DNA of 47,651 nt from Clostridium intestinale DSM 6191 (lineage in GTDB: Bacteria; Bacillota; Clostridia; Clostridiales; Clostridiaceae), in NCBI RefSeq assembly GCF_900130055.1, contig NZ_FQXU01000010.1, forward strand, positions 115,695 through 163,345, in the 5' to 3' direction. Made by a program: the position numbers and the translations under genes. Under the pieces are notes generated by a model, which worked only from the letters and a program-made list of their open reading frames with translations, did no database searches and was not told where the DNA came from. How positions within the stretch are numbered: position 1 is the stretch's first letter; each line of letters begins with the position of its first letter. Positions 24,379 through 31,851 of the stretch are shown here, one piece after another.

Positions 24379-24418
24379 TCCCTCCGGACTATTGGCTATG
24401 CTAAACATAGCAGGGACT
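24379..24418 (-). promoter_or_regulatory. S6:S18-type autoregulatory leader of rpsF
   Basis: In the minus RNA UCCCU (24412-24416) can pair with AGGGA (24379-24383), enclosing a GCUAUG/CAUAGC hairpin and a strand containing CCG immediately before the 3' arm. That is the arrangement described for the S6:S18 leader, in which the CCG bulge imitates the S18 site in 16S rRNA. The 3' arm adjoins and partly covers the rpsF ribosome site. Confidence 0.6.
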
Positions 24419-24429
24419 TACAATAAACT

Positions 24430-24458
24430 AGTATATCACTTTTATATATCTATTTCAA
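24430..24458 (-). promoter_or_regulatory. sigma-A promoter of rpsF-ssb-rpsR
   Basis: Minus strand TTGAAA (24453-24458), 17-base spacer, TATACT (24430-24435), placing the start just before the leader motif. Confidence 0.7.
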
Positions 24459-24473
24459 GCATTATTATGTAAA

Positions 24474-24677
24474 TTATTTGCTTTTTTCCTCTTTAGTAGA
24501 ATTTACGATTTTTTTTACCCCTTTTTGAAATTTATTTCTAGGTAGCATTACTAGCCTTCCACATCCAACACATTTTATTTTTATATCTGCTCCTAGTCTT
24601 ATTATTTCCCATTCAGAGCTTCCACAAGGATGTTGTTTTTTCATTAATACTACATCACCTAAATTAAATTCTTCCAT
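24474..24677 (-). CDS. DUF951 family protein
   Basis: A 67-residue protein of the DUF951 family that accompanies mscS/ychF and rpsF in clostridia. It begins MEEFNLGDVVLMKKQHPCGS and carries IKCVGCGRLVMLPRNKF. The HPCG and CVGCGR pairs give three cysteines and a His, a likely small zinc ribbon; an SH3-like beta fold (GDVVLMKK..) is suggested by the hydrophobic pattern. Function unknown. A GGGGGAA site precedes the ATG, 18 bases after the mscS stop, so they form an operon. Confidence 0.88.
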   Translation of the reverse strand: MEEFNLGDVVLMKKQHPCGSSEWEIIRLGADIKIKCVGCGRLVMLPRNKFQKGVKKIVNSTKEEKSK

Positions 24678-24695
24678 TATTTATTCCCCCACTCT

Positions 24696-25592
24696 TTACT
24701 CGTTATCAATACTTTTAATTGTTATCATTTCAGTTCTAGGATATGGTATTTCTATTGATCCTTCTTCTAATGCTTTTTTGATTTCCTTCTTCAAGGTTCT
24801 TTCTATTTCCCATTGTCCCATTGGCTTACTTGTTCCATTTACTCTTATTGTCATTGATGAACTATCTAATGAAACTATTCCTAATACCTTAGGCTCATCT
24901 ATAACATTTTCATTTTCTTCAACGACTTTCTTACATGCATTATTTATTATATTTGATACTTTATCATAGTTTTCTTTATAAGGTACAACAACATCAACTT
25001 CTACCTTCATTGCTCCTCTAGAATGGTTTGTTACTTGCTGTATTGTTCCATTTGGTATTAAATGAATATCTCCACTAAATCCTTTTAGTACTGTTGTCCT
25101 AATACCAATTGTTTCAACTGTTCCAGAAAATGAACCTATGGTTACATAATCTCCTACAGCATATTGATCTTCAAATAATATAAAAAATCCATTTATCAAG
25201 TCTTTAACTAGATTTTGAGCTCCAAACCCTAAAGCTACCCCTCCAATAGATGCTAAGGTTAATGAAATACCGGTAAATATATTTGCAACAATTGCAGCTA
25301 CTCCAAAAAAGTAAACTGAATATCTTAATATACTTTTTAAAACCTCCCCAATAGTAGTAGCTTTCTTTTCATCTAATGTAAAACTTGCTCTACTCATTGC
25401 CTGTCTTTTCACAAACCTATTTATAATATAATTACCCACTTTAATAGCTATTGCCATTAATATTAATATTATTATAATCTGAATAATTTTACCTATTATA
25501 TTTTGAATTTTTTCTAGATCAATAGGATATTTTCCTATATATACCTTCTCACTATCAAAATCTATCGAAAAAAAAGAGTTTAATATATACAT
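24696..25592 (-). CDS. mscS: Small-conductance mechanosensitive channel (MscS)
   Basis: A 298-residue MscS channel releasing solutes under hypo-osmotic shock. Three TM helices are seen: about 33-53, 80-103 and the pore helix with GVALGFGAQNLVKDLINGFFILFED (Ala/Gly-packed, about 117-141). The soluble vestibule follows with VGDYVTIGSFSGTVETIGIRTT and IPNGTI (about 148-181). Length fits the short YkuT-like class. ATG follows GGAGG. First gene of mscS-DUF951. Confidence 0.93.
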   Translation of the reverse strand: MYILNSFFSIDFDSEKVYIGKYPIDLEKIQNIIGKIIQIIIILILMAIAIKVGNYIINRFVKRQAMSRASFTLDEKKATTIGEVLKSILRYSVYFFGVAAIVANIFTGISLTLASIGGVALGFGAQNLVKDLINGFFILFEDQYAVGDYVTIGSFSGTVETIGIRTTVLKGFSGDIHLIPNGTIQQVTNHSRGAMKVEVDVVVPYKENYDKVSNIINNACKKVVEENENVIDEPKVLGIVSLDSSSMTIRVNGTSKPMGQWEIERTLKKEIKKALEEGSIEIPYPRTEMITIKSIDNE

Positions 25593-25868
25593 TTAATCTT
25601 CCTCCAGCTATTTACTTGTGCTTATCTTTCATTAGTTTTACACAAAACTTATTTCATGCTTTTTCATATTATATTATACAAAACATCCATTATTTTTTTA
25701 AGTTATATTTTAAGATTATTGATTAAAAATTTTTTGTATAGTCTAAAATTTAATATTCTATCTTTTATACTTCACTTATCAATTAGACTTTATGTATTAT
25801 GAAATATTTGGTATAATGTGTAGAACAAGCTTACTGTTTATAAGTACTTTATTAAAGGGGAGATGATC

Positions 25869-26927
25869 ATGAAAAAATTTGAAGATAAAATTAGCAAATT
25901 AGCGCTTTTTTTTATTCTTTATACATTGGGATTTATTATTTTCTTTAAAACCTTGCCATATACAGTTCCATTTGTGCTTGCTGCTTTATTTGCTTTGATT
26001 TTGCGTAAACCAACTAAGTACCTAATTAAGAGCTTTAAATTAAAGGATTCGTTAGCTTCAATTATAACAACGCTTTTGTTTTTCTCTATACTTATTATAA
26101 CAATAACTATACTCATAGGGTCATTATCTTCTCAAATTGTAAATTTAACAAAAAATGTTCAGGAATACTTATCCAAAAACCCTGCTGATATTGCGACTAA
26201 ATTTACTGAAATTCAGGATTACTTTTATAATCTAGATATAGACCCAGTTATAATTAGCTCTATTCAAGATGCTACATCAGGGTCTATAAGTAAAATTGTA
26301 AATATTAGTGTTTCAGTTGGATCATCAGTTGTTACTTTTGTTTTATCAGTTGCTTCTTATATTCCTTACATGCTTATGATAATAATTTTTACACTTTTAA
26401 CAACATACTTCTTTACAAAAAAATTTGCAACCTCTGACTCAAGAGATTTGATGTCTTCATTACCTTTAGAGAACAATTCTTTTTTTGTTATTTTTGCCAA
26501 GGTAAGACATAAACTTATTACTTATGGAATTTCATATATGTTATTAATTTTGATGTCTTTTGTAATCACTCTTATTGGCTTTACTATCTTTAGAGTTAAA
26601 TATGCACTTATCCTTAGTATGTTATGTGCATTGTTAGATCTGTTACCTGTACTAGGAATGCCTATGATTTATATACCATTAATTATTTATAATCTGTTTA
26701 TTGGAAATCATTTGGTTGGCGTAGGTTTATTGATTTGGTATGTCATTGTATTTATCACAAGACAAATTATTGAACCTAAGGTTATGTCAACTTCATTAGG
26801 ATTAAATCCTGTTGCAGTATTAGCTGCCATATTTATTGGATTAAAAGCTAATGGTGTTTCAGGTATGTTCTTTTGTATGTTTATGGTAGTGTTTTATGCT
26901 ATATTTAAAGAAGAAGGTATTCTTTAA
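25869..26927 (+). CDS. AI-2E family protein, YtvI-like
   Basis: A 352-residue polytopic membrane protein resembling the sporulation protein YtvI. The N-terminal pair of helices is at about 8-45, a third near 60-80, and a hydrophilic region at about 90-140. Then come several helices with DLLPVLGMPMIYIP (about 255-268) and a final SGMFFCMFMVVFYAIF. ATG 25869 is chosen because GGGGAG is 6 bases upstream; the ATG two codons earlier abuts that site. It is followed by the terminator/SD hairpin of yyaC. Role in sporulation is by family and neighbourhood only. Confidence 0.82.
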   Translation: MKKFEDKISKLALFFILYTLGFIIFFKTLPYTVPFVLAALFALILRKPTKYLIKSFKLKDSLASIITTLLFFSILIITITILIGSLSSQIVNLTKNVQEYLSKNPADIATKFTEIQDYFYNLDIDPVIISSIQDATSGSISKIVNISVSVGSSVVTFVLSVASYIPYMLMIIIFTLLTTYFFTKKFATSDSRDLMSSLPLENNSFFVIFAKVRHKLITYGISYMLLILMSFVITLIGFTIFRVKYALILSMLCALLDLLPVLGMPMIYIPLIIYNLFIGNHLVGVGLLIWYVIVFITRQIIEPKVMSTSLGLNPVAVLAAIFIGLKANGVSGMFFCMFMVVFYAIFKEEGIL

Positions 26928-26933
26928 GTATAG

Positions 26934-26978
26934 AAACCTCCTTAAATGGAAATAATTCCATTTAAAGGAGGTTTTTTT
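26934..26978 (+). terminator. Terminator hairpin carrying the yyaC ribosome site
   Basis: An 18-bp stem with one bulged A (26934-26951 and 26956-26974), loop ATAA, and seven U ending one base before the yyaC ATG. The 3' arm contains AAAGGAGG, the only possible ribosome site for ATG 26979. Confidence 0.88.
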
Positions 26979-27563
26979 ATGTCTAAATTAATTTGCGATG
27001 CTACGTCTCCAAAAACTATATTTGAAATAAGAGATTATCTATTTGAAAAGTTAAAACCTATAATAAGTGATAATAGAACTATTGTTTTTATATGCATTGG
27101 CACTGATAGATCCACTGGAGATTCTCTTGGTCCTTTAGTCGGTTATAAACTCAAATGTTTAATCAGAAAAAACATTATACTTTATGGAGACTTAGAGAAT
27201 CCTGTACATGCAAAAAATCTTCACCAAACACTTAATGAAATTAATTCTTTATATGATAATCCATATATCATTGCCATTGATGCTTGTTTAGGTAATCTTC
27301 AGAATGTAGGTAAGGTTATATTGGACCAAAAACCGTTGTTTCCTGGCCTAGCTGTTAATAAAGACCTACCAGCTGTAGGAGATTTAAGTATAACTGGTAT
27401 TGTTAATATTTCTGGAAATTTTGAATTTATGGTTCTTCAAAATACTAGACTTTTCACAGTTATGACTTTAGCTGACACTATATCTAAAGGTATTTATCAT
27501 TTTGCTATAAAAGCTATTGGTGGTAGAAATAACTCCATCGTTAAAGTTTTAGAAAATTTATAG
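26979..27563 (+). CDS. yyaC: Spore protease YyaC family protein
   Basis: A 194-residue protein of the YyaC (DUF1256) family, a GPR-like germination protease homologue located next to spo0J in Bacillus too. Blocks seen: FICIGTDRSTGDSLGPLVG (about 36-54), a typical acidic active-site region; IIAIDACLG (about 95-103); and LPAVGDLSITGIVN (about 128-141). The correct start is ATG 26979; the longer frame would begin inside the hairpin loop at 26946. Its ribosome site lies in the 3' arm of the preceding terminator, so both transcription and translation depend on how that hairpin is resolved. It converges on the YkuS-like gene. Confidence 0.9.
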   Translation: MSKLICDATSPKTIFEIRDYLFEKLKPIISDNRTIVFICIGTDRSTGDSLGPLVGYKLKCLIRKNIILYGDLENPVHAKNLHQTLNEINSLYDNPYIIAIDACLGNLQNVGKVILDQKPLFPGLAVNKDLPAVGDLSITGIVNISGNFEFMVLQNTRLFTVMTLADTISKGIYHFAIKAIGGRNNSIVKVLENL

Positions 27564-27570
27564 AATATAT

Positions 27571-27813
27571 TTAATACAAGTCATTTCCATAGTAGTTTGT
27601 TAATATATCTTCTATATCTTTTATATTCCTACTTACAGAATCTATTATTATTATATTTGAATTTCTCATTCTATTATTGATATTACTTAAGTTTGTTTCT
27701 TTTAGATTGGTTAATATTACATCACTTTTGTAAGGATCCTTTACTAATTTATATCCTTTACTTATAAAATCTTTTCTTAGATACTCTAGTTCATCACTTA
27801 TGTATATATTCAT
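27571..27813 (-). CDS. YkuS/UPF0180-like small protein
   Basis: An 80-residue protein. The start MNIYISDELEYLRKDFISKG and Tyr-Lys-Leu-Val resembles the YkuS (UPF0180) N-terminus (a helix and a G-Y-x-V strand). The rest contains DVILTNLKETNLSNINNR and IIIIDSVSRNIKDIEDIL, a predicted alpha/beta fold. The CxC found in some YkuS proteins is missing. The ribosome site AAGGGAGG lies in the 3' arm of the terminator at 27816-27859. It converges on yyaC with 7 bases between the stop codons. Family assignment is tentative, function unknown. Confidence 0.65.
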   Translation of the reverse strand: MNIYISDELEYLRKDFISKGYKLVKDPYKSDVILTNLKETNLSNINNRMRNSNIIIIDSVSRNIKDIEDILTNYYGNDLY

Positions 27814-27815
27814 GT

Positions 27816-27859
27816 AAAAAACCTCCCTTAAAGCTAGTATTTCTTTAAGGGAGGTTTTT
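27816..27859 (-). terminator. Terminator hairpin carrying the YkuS-like gene ribosome site
   Basis: A 17-bp perfect stem (27843-27859 and 27817-27833) with a 9-base loop. The 3' arm reads CTTTAAGGGAGGTTTTT and ends three bases before the ATG. It is at once the terminator of the DUF4446 gene and the site of the next gene's Shine-Dalgarno. Confidence 0.88.
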
Positions 27860-27870
27860 ATACTTTTGTA

Positions 27871-28371
27871 TTAAACAGTTCCAATTGCTTTATTTAAAAC
27901 ACTCATCTCTTCTTCTGATAAATCATATCTTGATATTCCTTTATCTATTGGTTTTGCATAAGTAGTGCTTTCATTTCTTCCATATATTCCTGTAAGTATC
28001 ACACCATCATTGTTTTCATCTAAAAGTGCTACAGAGAAACTCAAATCGCTTCCAACATCTTCAAACGCCTTATATCTTATAACAGAAACCTTTTGAATTG
28101 ACTTTTTCATTTTTTCTTCAACTTTATTGCATAGATCAAATGCCTCTTGAGATTTTTCATTTGCTTTATCTACTTTGTCTAGATATCCCATTATTAACTC
28201 TTCAATATTTTTACTATTTGCTCCACGCATTAATTTTCTATACCTATTTTCAACCTTATTAAGAGATCTAAATAATATCATTATTAGAATGAATAAGAAT
28301 ACTATTACTACTCCCATACCTATAAATATATATGCTCCGTAAGAATTTATAATACTAAGTATATTTTCCAT
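27871..28371 (-). CDS. DUF4446 family membrane-anchored protein
   Basis: A 166-residue protein with one N-terminal TM helix (about 10-32), a basic coiled-coil segment (about 36-85, SLNKVENRYRKLMRG .. AFDLCNKVEEKMKKS) and a C-terminal globular domain with VIRYKAFEDVGSDLSFSVAL and GRNESTTYAKPI, which match DUF4446. ATG 28371 follows AAGGAGAAA. It is the conserved neighbour downstream of parB in clostridia; the parS site lies in the gap. Function unknown. Confidence 0.87.
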   Translation of the reverse strand: MENILSIINSYGAYIFIGMGVVIVFLFILIMILFRSLNKVENRYRKLMRGANSKNIEELIMGYLDKVDKANEKSQEAFDLCNKVEEKMKKSIQKVSVIRYKAFEDVGSDLSFSVALLDENNDGVILTGIYGRNESTTYAKPIDKGISRYDLSEEEMSVLNKAIGTV

Positions 28372-28390
28372 CATTTTCTCCTTTTCATTA

Positions 28391-28406
28391 TGTTTCACGT
28401 GAAACT
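28391..28406. promoter_or_regulatory. parS site 1
   Basis: TGTTTCACGTGAAACT matches the 16-bp parS consensus at 15 positions. It lies between parB and the DUF4446 gene, 2 bases after the parB stop. Confidence 0.95.
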
Positions 28407-28408
28407 GT

Positions 28409-29272
28409 CTATTGCATATTAATTATATCTAATATTCTTTGTAAATCTTCTTCAGAATAATACTCTATTTCTATTTTACCTTTATTCTTCTTTTTTTCAA
28501 TATTGACCTTAGTTCCAAAATAGTTTTCTAATTTTTCTCTAATATCCTTGTAGTAAATAGATAAATCTTTAATCTTTTCCTCTAATTTTTTTTCATTTTT
28601 AATATCCGTAATATTTCTAACTATTTTTTCTAGTTCACGTACAGATATTTTATCATCTATAACCTTTTGTGCAAGTTCATATTGAATATCCTTTTCTTTA
28701 ATTCCTAATAAAGTTCTTCCATGACCTTCACTAATAACACCATCTATTATATAATCTTGAACTCTATCATCTAAATTAAGTAATCTCATAGTATTCGTTA
28801 TAGATGTTCTGGATTTGGATAGAGTTTCACTCAAAGATTCCTGAGTTAAATTAAAATCCTCAAGTAATTTTTTAAAAGCTTTTCCTTCTTCTATAGGATT
28901 TAAATCCTCTCTTTGGATATTTTCTATTAAAGAAAGTTCTAGCAACTCTTTATCTGTGATATCCATTATAATTGCTGGAACCTCTTTTAAACCTGCCAAT
29001 TTTGCGGCTCTCCATCTTCTTTCTCCTGCAATTATTACATAAAAATCATCTTTCTTTTTTAAAATTAAAGGTTGAATAATGCCATGATTTTTAATTGATT
29101 GTGATAACTCCAATATTTTTTCATTATCAAAACTTTTTCTTGGCTGCTCTCTATTAGCTTTAATATCATTTAGTGATATTAAAGTTTGACTGCTTTTTTC
29201 CACTGCTATTTCTTCATAATCATTAGGGATTAGAGCATTTAACCCTTTCCCTAGTCCAAATTTTTTACTCAT
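28409..29272 (-). CDS. parB: Chromosome partitioning protein ParB (Spo0J)
   Basis: A 287-residue CTP-dependent clamp that loads at parS and spreads, recruiting SMC. The N-terminal tail KKFGLGKGLNALIP has the conserved ParA-activating basic motif. The CTP/nucleotide box contains QPRKSF and GERRWRAAK (about 79-87), then ENIQREDLNPIEEGKA. The HTH (about 135-215) includes LSKSRTSITNTMRLL. The C-terminal dimerisation domain follows a charged linker. ATG has AAGGGG and TAGG ahead. parA is 10 bases upstream; it is an operon with parS in its 3' flank. Confidence 0.97.
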   Translation of the reverse strand: MSKKFGLGKGLNALIPNDYEEIAVEKSSQTLISLNDIKANREQPRKSFDNEKILELSQSIKNHGIIQPLILKKKDDFYVIIAGERRWRAAKLAGLKEVPAIIMDITDKELLELSLIENIQREDLNPIEEGKAFKKLLEDFNLTQESLSETLSKSRTSITNTMRLLNLDDRVQDYIIDGVISEGHGRTLLGIKEKDIQYELAQKVIDDKISVRELEKIVRNITDIKNEKKLEEKIKDLSIYYKDIREKLENYFGTKVNIEKKKNKGKIEIEYYSEEDLQRILDIINMQ

Positions 29273-29282
29273 ATCCTACCCC

Positions 29283-30044
29283 TTATTGCCTACTTAAAAA
29301 TTCTTTTGTCAAATTTGCATATGATTCTGCACCTTTACATTTATCATCATATAACATTATAGGTAGTCCAAAACTTGGAGCCTCAGCTAACCTAATATTT
29401 CTAGGAATTGTTGTTTTATATACCTTATCTCCGAAATATTTATCAACTTCCTTAAGCACTTCATTACTCAAATTTGTTCTGCTGTCATACATAGTCATAA
29501 CAACACCCTCGATATCTATATTCTTATTTAAGGACTTTTTTACTAAACCAATTGTATTTATAAGTTGACCAACGCCTTCCAAAGCATAAAATTCACATTG
29601 AATTGGTATAAAAACAGAATTTGAACTGGTTAAAGCATTAATAGTTAGTATCCCTAACGAAGGCGGGCAATCAATAAATACAAAATCGAATTTTCCATCT
29701 AACTTCTTAATTTGATTTAATAGAATTTTTTCTCTCTGAGTATTATTTATTATCTCAACTTCTGCTCCAGCTAATTCCATTGTTGCAGGCGCTATGTATA
29801 GATTTTCTACCAAACTTGACTGCTGTATAATTTCTTCTAAGGGTACATCTGAAGTTATAACGTCATATATGGATTTTTCTAATATCCTCTTATCTATGCC
29901 AACTCCAGAAGTAGTGTTTCCCTGAGGATCCATATCTATTGCTAAAACCTTGTACCCTTCCATTGCTAAATATGAACATAAATTTATATTAGTAGTAGTT
30001 TTACCAACTCCGCCTTTTTGATTAAAAACACATATAACTTTCAT
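29283..30044 (-). CDS. parA: Chromosome partitioning ATPase ParA (Soj)
   Basis: A 253-residue deviant-Walker ATPase. MKVICVFNQKGGVGKTTT at the N-terminus contains the KGGVGKTT box with both Lys; then VLAIDMDPQGN (about 37-47) and DFVFIDCPPSLG (about 116-127). ATG 30044 is used because AGAGGGGG is 6 bases upstream; the track of in-frame codons upstream has no site. Soj regulates DnaA and, with ParB, segregation and sporulation entry. It lacks an N-terminal HTH, as in chromosomal Soj. Confidence 0.97.
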   Translation of the reverse strand: MKVICVFNQKGGVGKTTTNINLCSYLAMEGYKVLAIDMDPQGNTTSGVGIDKRILEKSIYDVITSDVPLEEIIQQSSLVENLYIAPATMELAGAEVEIINNTQREKILLNQIKKLDGKFDFVFIDCPPSLGILTINALTSSNSVFIPIQCEFYALEGVGQLINTIGLVKKSLNKNIDIEGVVMTMYDSRTNLSNEVLKEVDKYFGDKVYKTTIPRNIRLAEAPSFGLPIMLYDDKCKGAESYANLTKEFLSRQ

Positions 30045-30152
30045 AGTTCCCCCTCTTTTATCCCTTAATTTTATTATGTACAATAACATTATATATTTTA
30101 AATACATATATTAAAAGCATTTATCTAATTTATAATTCAAATTTAATAAAAA

Positions 30153-30168
30153 TGTTTCACGTGAAACA
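30153..30168. promoter_or_regulatory. parS site 2
   Basis: TGTTTCACGTGAAACA is a perfect 16-bp parS palindrome, between parA and noc. With 28391-28406 it brackets the parAB operon. Confidence 0.97.
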
Positions 30169-30185
30169 CTTTATTCTTTTATAAT

Positions 30186-30215
30186 AAAAAAATCCACCTA
30201 CTAATAGATGGATTT
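30186..30215 (-). terminator. Terminator of noc
   Basis: An 11-bp stem (AAATCCATCTA with TAGGTGGATTT, one G-U pair in the minus RNA), 4-base loop and U-run, 7 bases past the noc stop. Confidence 0.85.
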
Positions 30216-30221
30216 CTAAAT

Positions 30222-30998
30222 TTATTTCTTTGGTATATTTACGGTAATCTGAATATACTCGCCACAGTCCTTAGATTTGTATTGAGCTGGAATCTTGAAC
30301 TTATCAAATACTTGTTTTATTGAATTAACATATATCTTAGGAGAAAATATTCCTGTTATTCTTTTTGTACCTTTTGAGCTTAACTCATCCCCAGCTAATT
30401 TTAATAGTTCTTTATTTATAAGTTCTTCAGTTTTCTTAACATTTAAACCTTGTTCTATAATTTTCTTTACAACTTTTAATTGCATTTCTTCATTTGGTAA
30501 AGATAATAAAGCCCTAGCATGTCTTTCTGTCAAACTATTTTCTAAGCATAACTCTCTAATTTTAGAGTCAAGTTTTAGTAACCTCAGTTTATTTGCAATT
30601 GTAGATTGCTTTTTTCCCATTCTATTAGCTAATTCATCTTGAGTAAAATTATGTTCATTTATTAGGTTATAATATGCTTCTGCTTCTTCAATAAAGTTTA
30701 AGTCCTCTCTTTGTAGATTTTCCAATAAAGCAATCTCAGCCGATTCTGTATCAGTTATATCAATTATATTACAAGGAACAGTTTGAATATTTGCTAATTT
30801 TGCTGCACGCCATCTTCTTTCACCTGCAACTAATTCATAGCTAACTCCTCTTTTTCTAACAGTTAAAGGTTGTATAATTCCATATTGTTTTATAGATTGA
30901 GATAATTCTACTAAAGTTTCTTCATCGAAGAATTTCCTAGGTTGATAAGTATTTGGTATAATACTTTCTATATTTACATACAAGACTTCATTTTGCAT
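30222..30998 (-). CDS. noc: Nucleoid occlusion protein Noc
   Basis: A 258-residue ParB paralogue. It has the CTP box (NTYQPRKFF, GERRWRAAK at about 59-67, ENLQREDLNFIEEAEA) and HTH (GKKQSTIANKLRLLKL), like ParB, but a different C-terminal domain and no ParA-activating N-terminus. Position upstream of parA and downstream of rsmG is the standard Noc place. Noc prevents FtsZ rings over the nucleoid. The N-terminus starts MQNEVLYVNIESI and may be short of the amphipathic membrane helix known in Bacillus Noc; I do not see an obvious one. ATG follows AGAGG. Confidence 0.92.
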   Translation of the reverse strand: MQNEVLYVNIESIIPNTYQPRKFFDEETLVELSQSIKQYGIIQPLTVRKRGVSYELVAGERRWRAAKLANIQTVPCNIIDITDTESAEIALLENLQREDLNFIEEAEAYYNLINEHNFTQDELANRMGKKQSTIANKLRLLKLDSKIRELCLENSLTERHARALLSLPNEEMQLKVVKKIIEQGLNVKKTEELINKELLKLAGDELSSKGTKRITGIFSPKIYVNSIKQVFDKFKIPAQYKSKDCGEYIQITVNIPKK

Positions 30999-31120
30999 AG
31001 ACCTCTACCATCCCTTACTATTGGTTTAACATTATTTCCCATTATTTAACATTTTCTACAAAGACATTAATTTATCCTTCTTTTATATTTAAAAATCGTT
31101 AGACAAAATAATCTAAGAAT

Positions 31121-31840
31121 TTACACAATCGGTTTTTTATTTATAGTTCCAGCCTTCCTTGGATAAATATTTGAGGTTGATTTAATCTTTTTCACTAAAA
31201 CTAAATTGTGTTTTAAATCAGTATCCTCAACTTCAACTTCTACCACATCTATTAATTTTGCACCAAGTACCTTTAATGCATTTCGAGACCCTTCTAACTC
31301 ACCTTCAATAGATGGACCTTTAAGTGCAATGAAATGTCCATTGTTTTTGACATAAGGAATACATAACTCTGATAACACACTCATGTTCGCAACTGCTCTA
31401 GATGTTGCTATATCAAATTTTTCTCTTAATTCACTATTTCTAGCACCATCTTCAGCTCTAGAGTGAATAGTTGTAACGTTATTAAGAGTTAATTTATTAA
31501 CTACAACATTAAGGAAATTAACTCTTTTGTTTAGTGAATCTAGAAGAGTTATTTCTACATCTTCATTCATTATAGCTAATGGAATACCAGGAAATCCTGC
31601 TCCTGTTCCAACATCAATTATAGATTTTGCATTTTTAAATTCATCTACTTTAAAAGCTTTTATACAATCTATAAAATGTTTTTTTATTATGTCTTCATCT
31701 TCAATAATGGCTGTTAGATTTATTTGTTTATTCCATTCTTGTATAAGATCTTTATACATTATAAATTTATTGTATTTCTCTTCTGTTAATTCTAAACCTA
31801 CATCTTTACAAGCTCTACTCATTAAATCAAAGAATTCCAT
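31121..31840 (-). CDS. rsmG: 16S rRNA m7G527 methyltransferase
   Basis: A 239-residue SAM-dependent methyltransferase (GidB) that modifies G527 of 16S rRNA. Motif I is [18 protein letters not shown] (about 68-85), preceded by KQINLTAI and [19 protein letters not shown] and SRAVANM are later family motifs. ATG follows AAAGGAG. It is 11 bases after the mnmG stop, in an operon with mnmE and mnmG. A 120-base gap without terminator separates it from noc. Confidence 0.97.
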   Translation of the reverse strand: MEFFDLMSRACKDVGLELTEEKYNKFIMYKDLIQEWNKQINLTAIIEDEDIIKKHFIDCIKAFKVDEFKNAKSIIDVGTGAGFPGIPLAIMNEDVEITLLDSLNKRVNFLNVVVNKLTLNNVTTIHSRAEDGARNSELREKFDIATSRAVANMSVLSELCIPYVKNNGHFIALKGPSIEGELEGSRNALKVLGAKLIDVVEVEVEDTDLKHNLVLVKKIKSTSNIYPRKAGTINKKPIV

Positions 31841-31851
31841 ATAACTCTCCT

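Noticed and set aside
26946-26978. N-terminal extension of YyaC from the ATG at 26946
   Set aside because: The extension would be encoded by the terminator hairpin itself, and that ATG has no accessible ribosome site.
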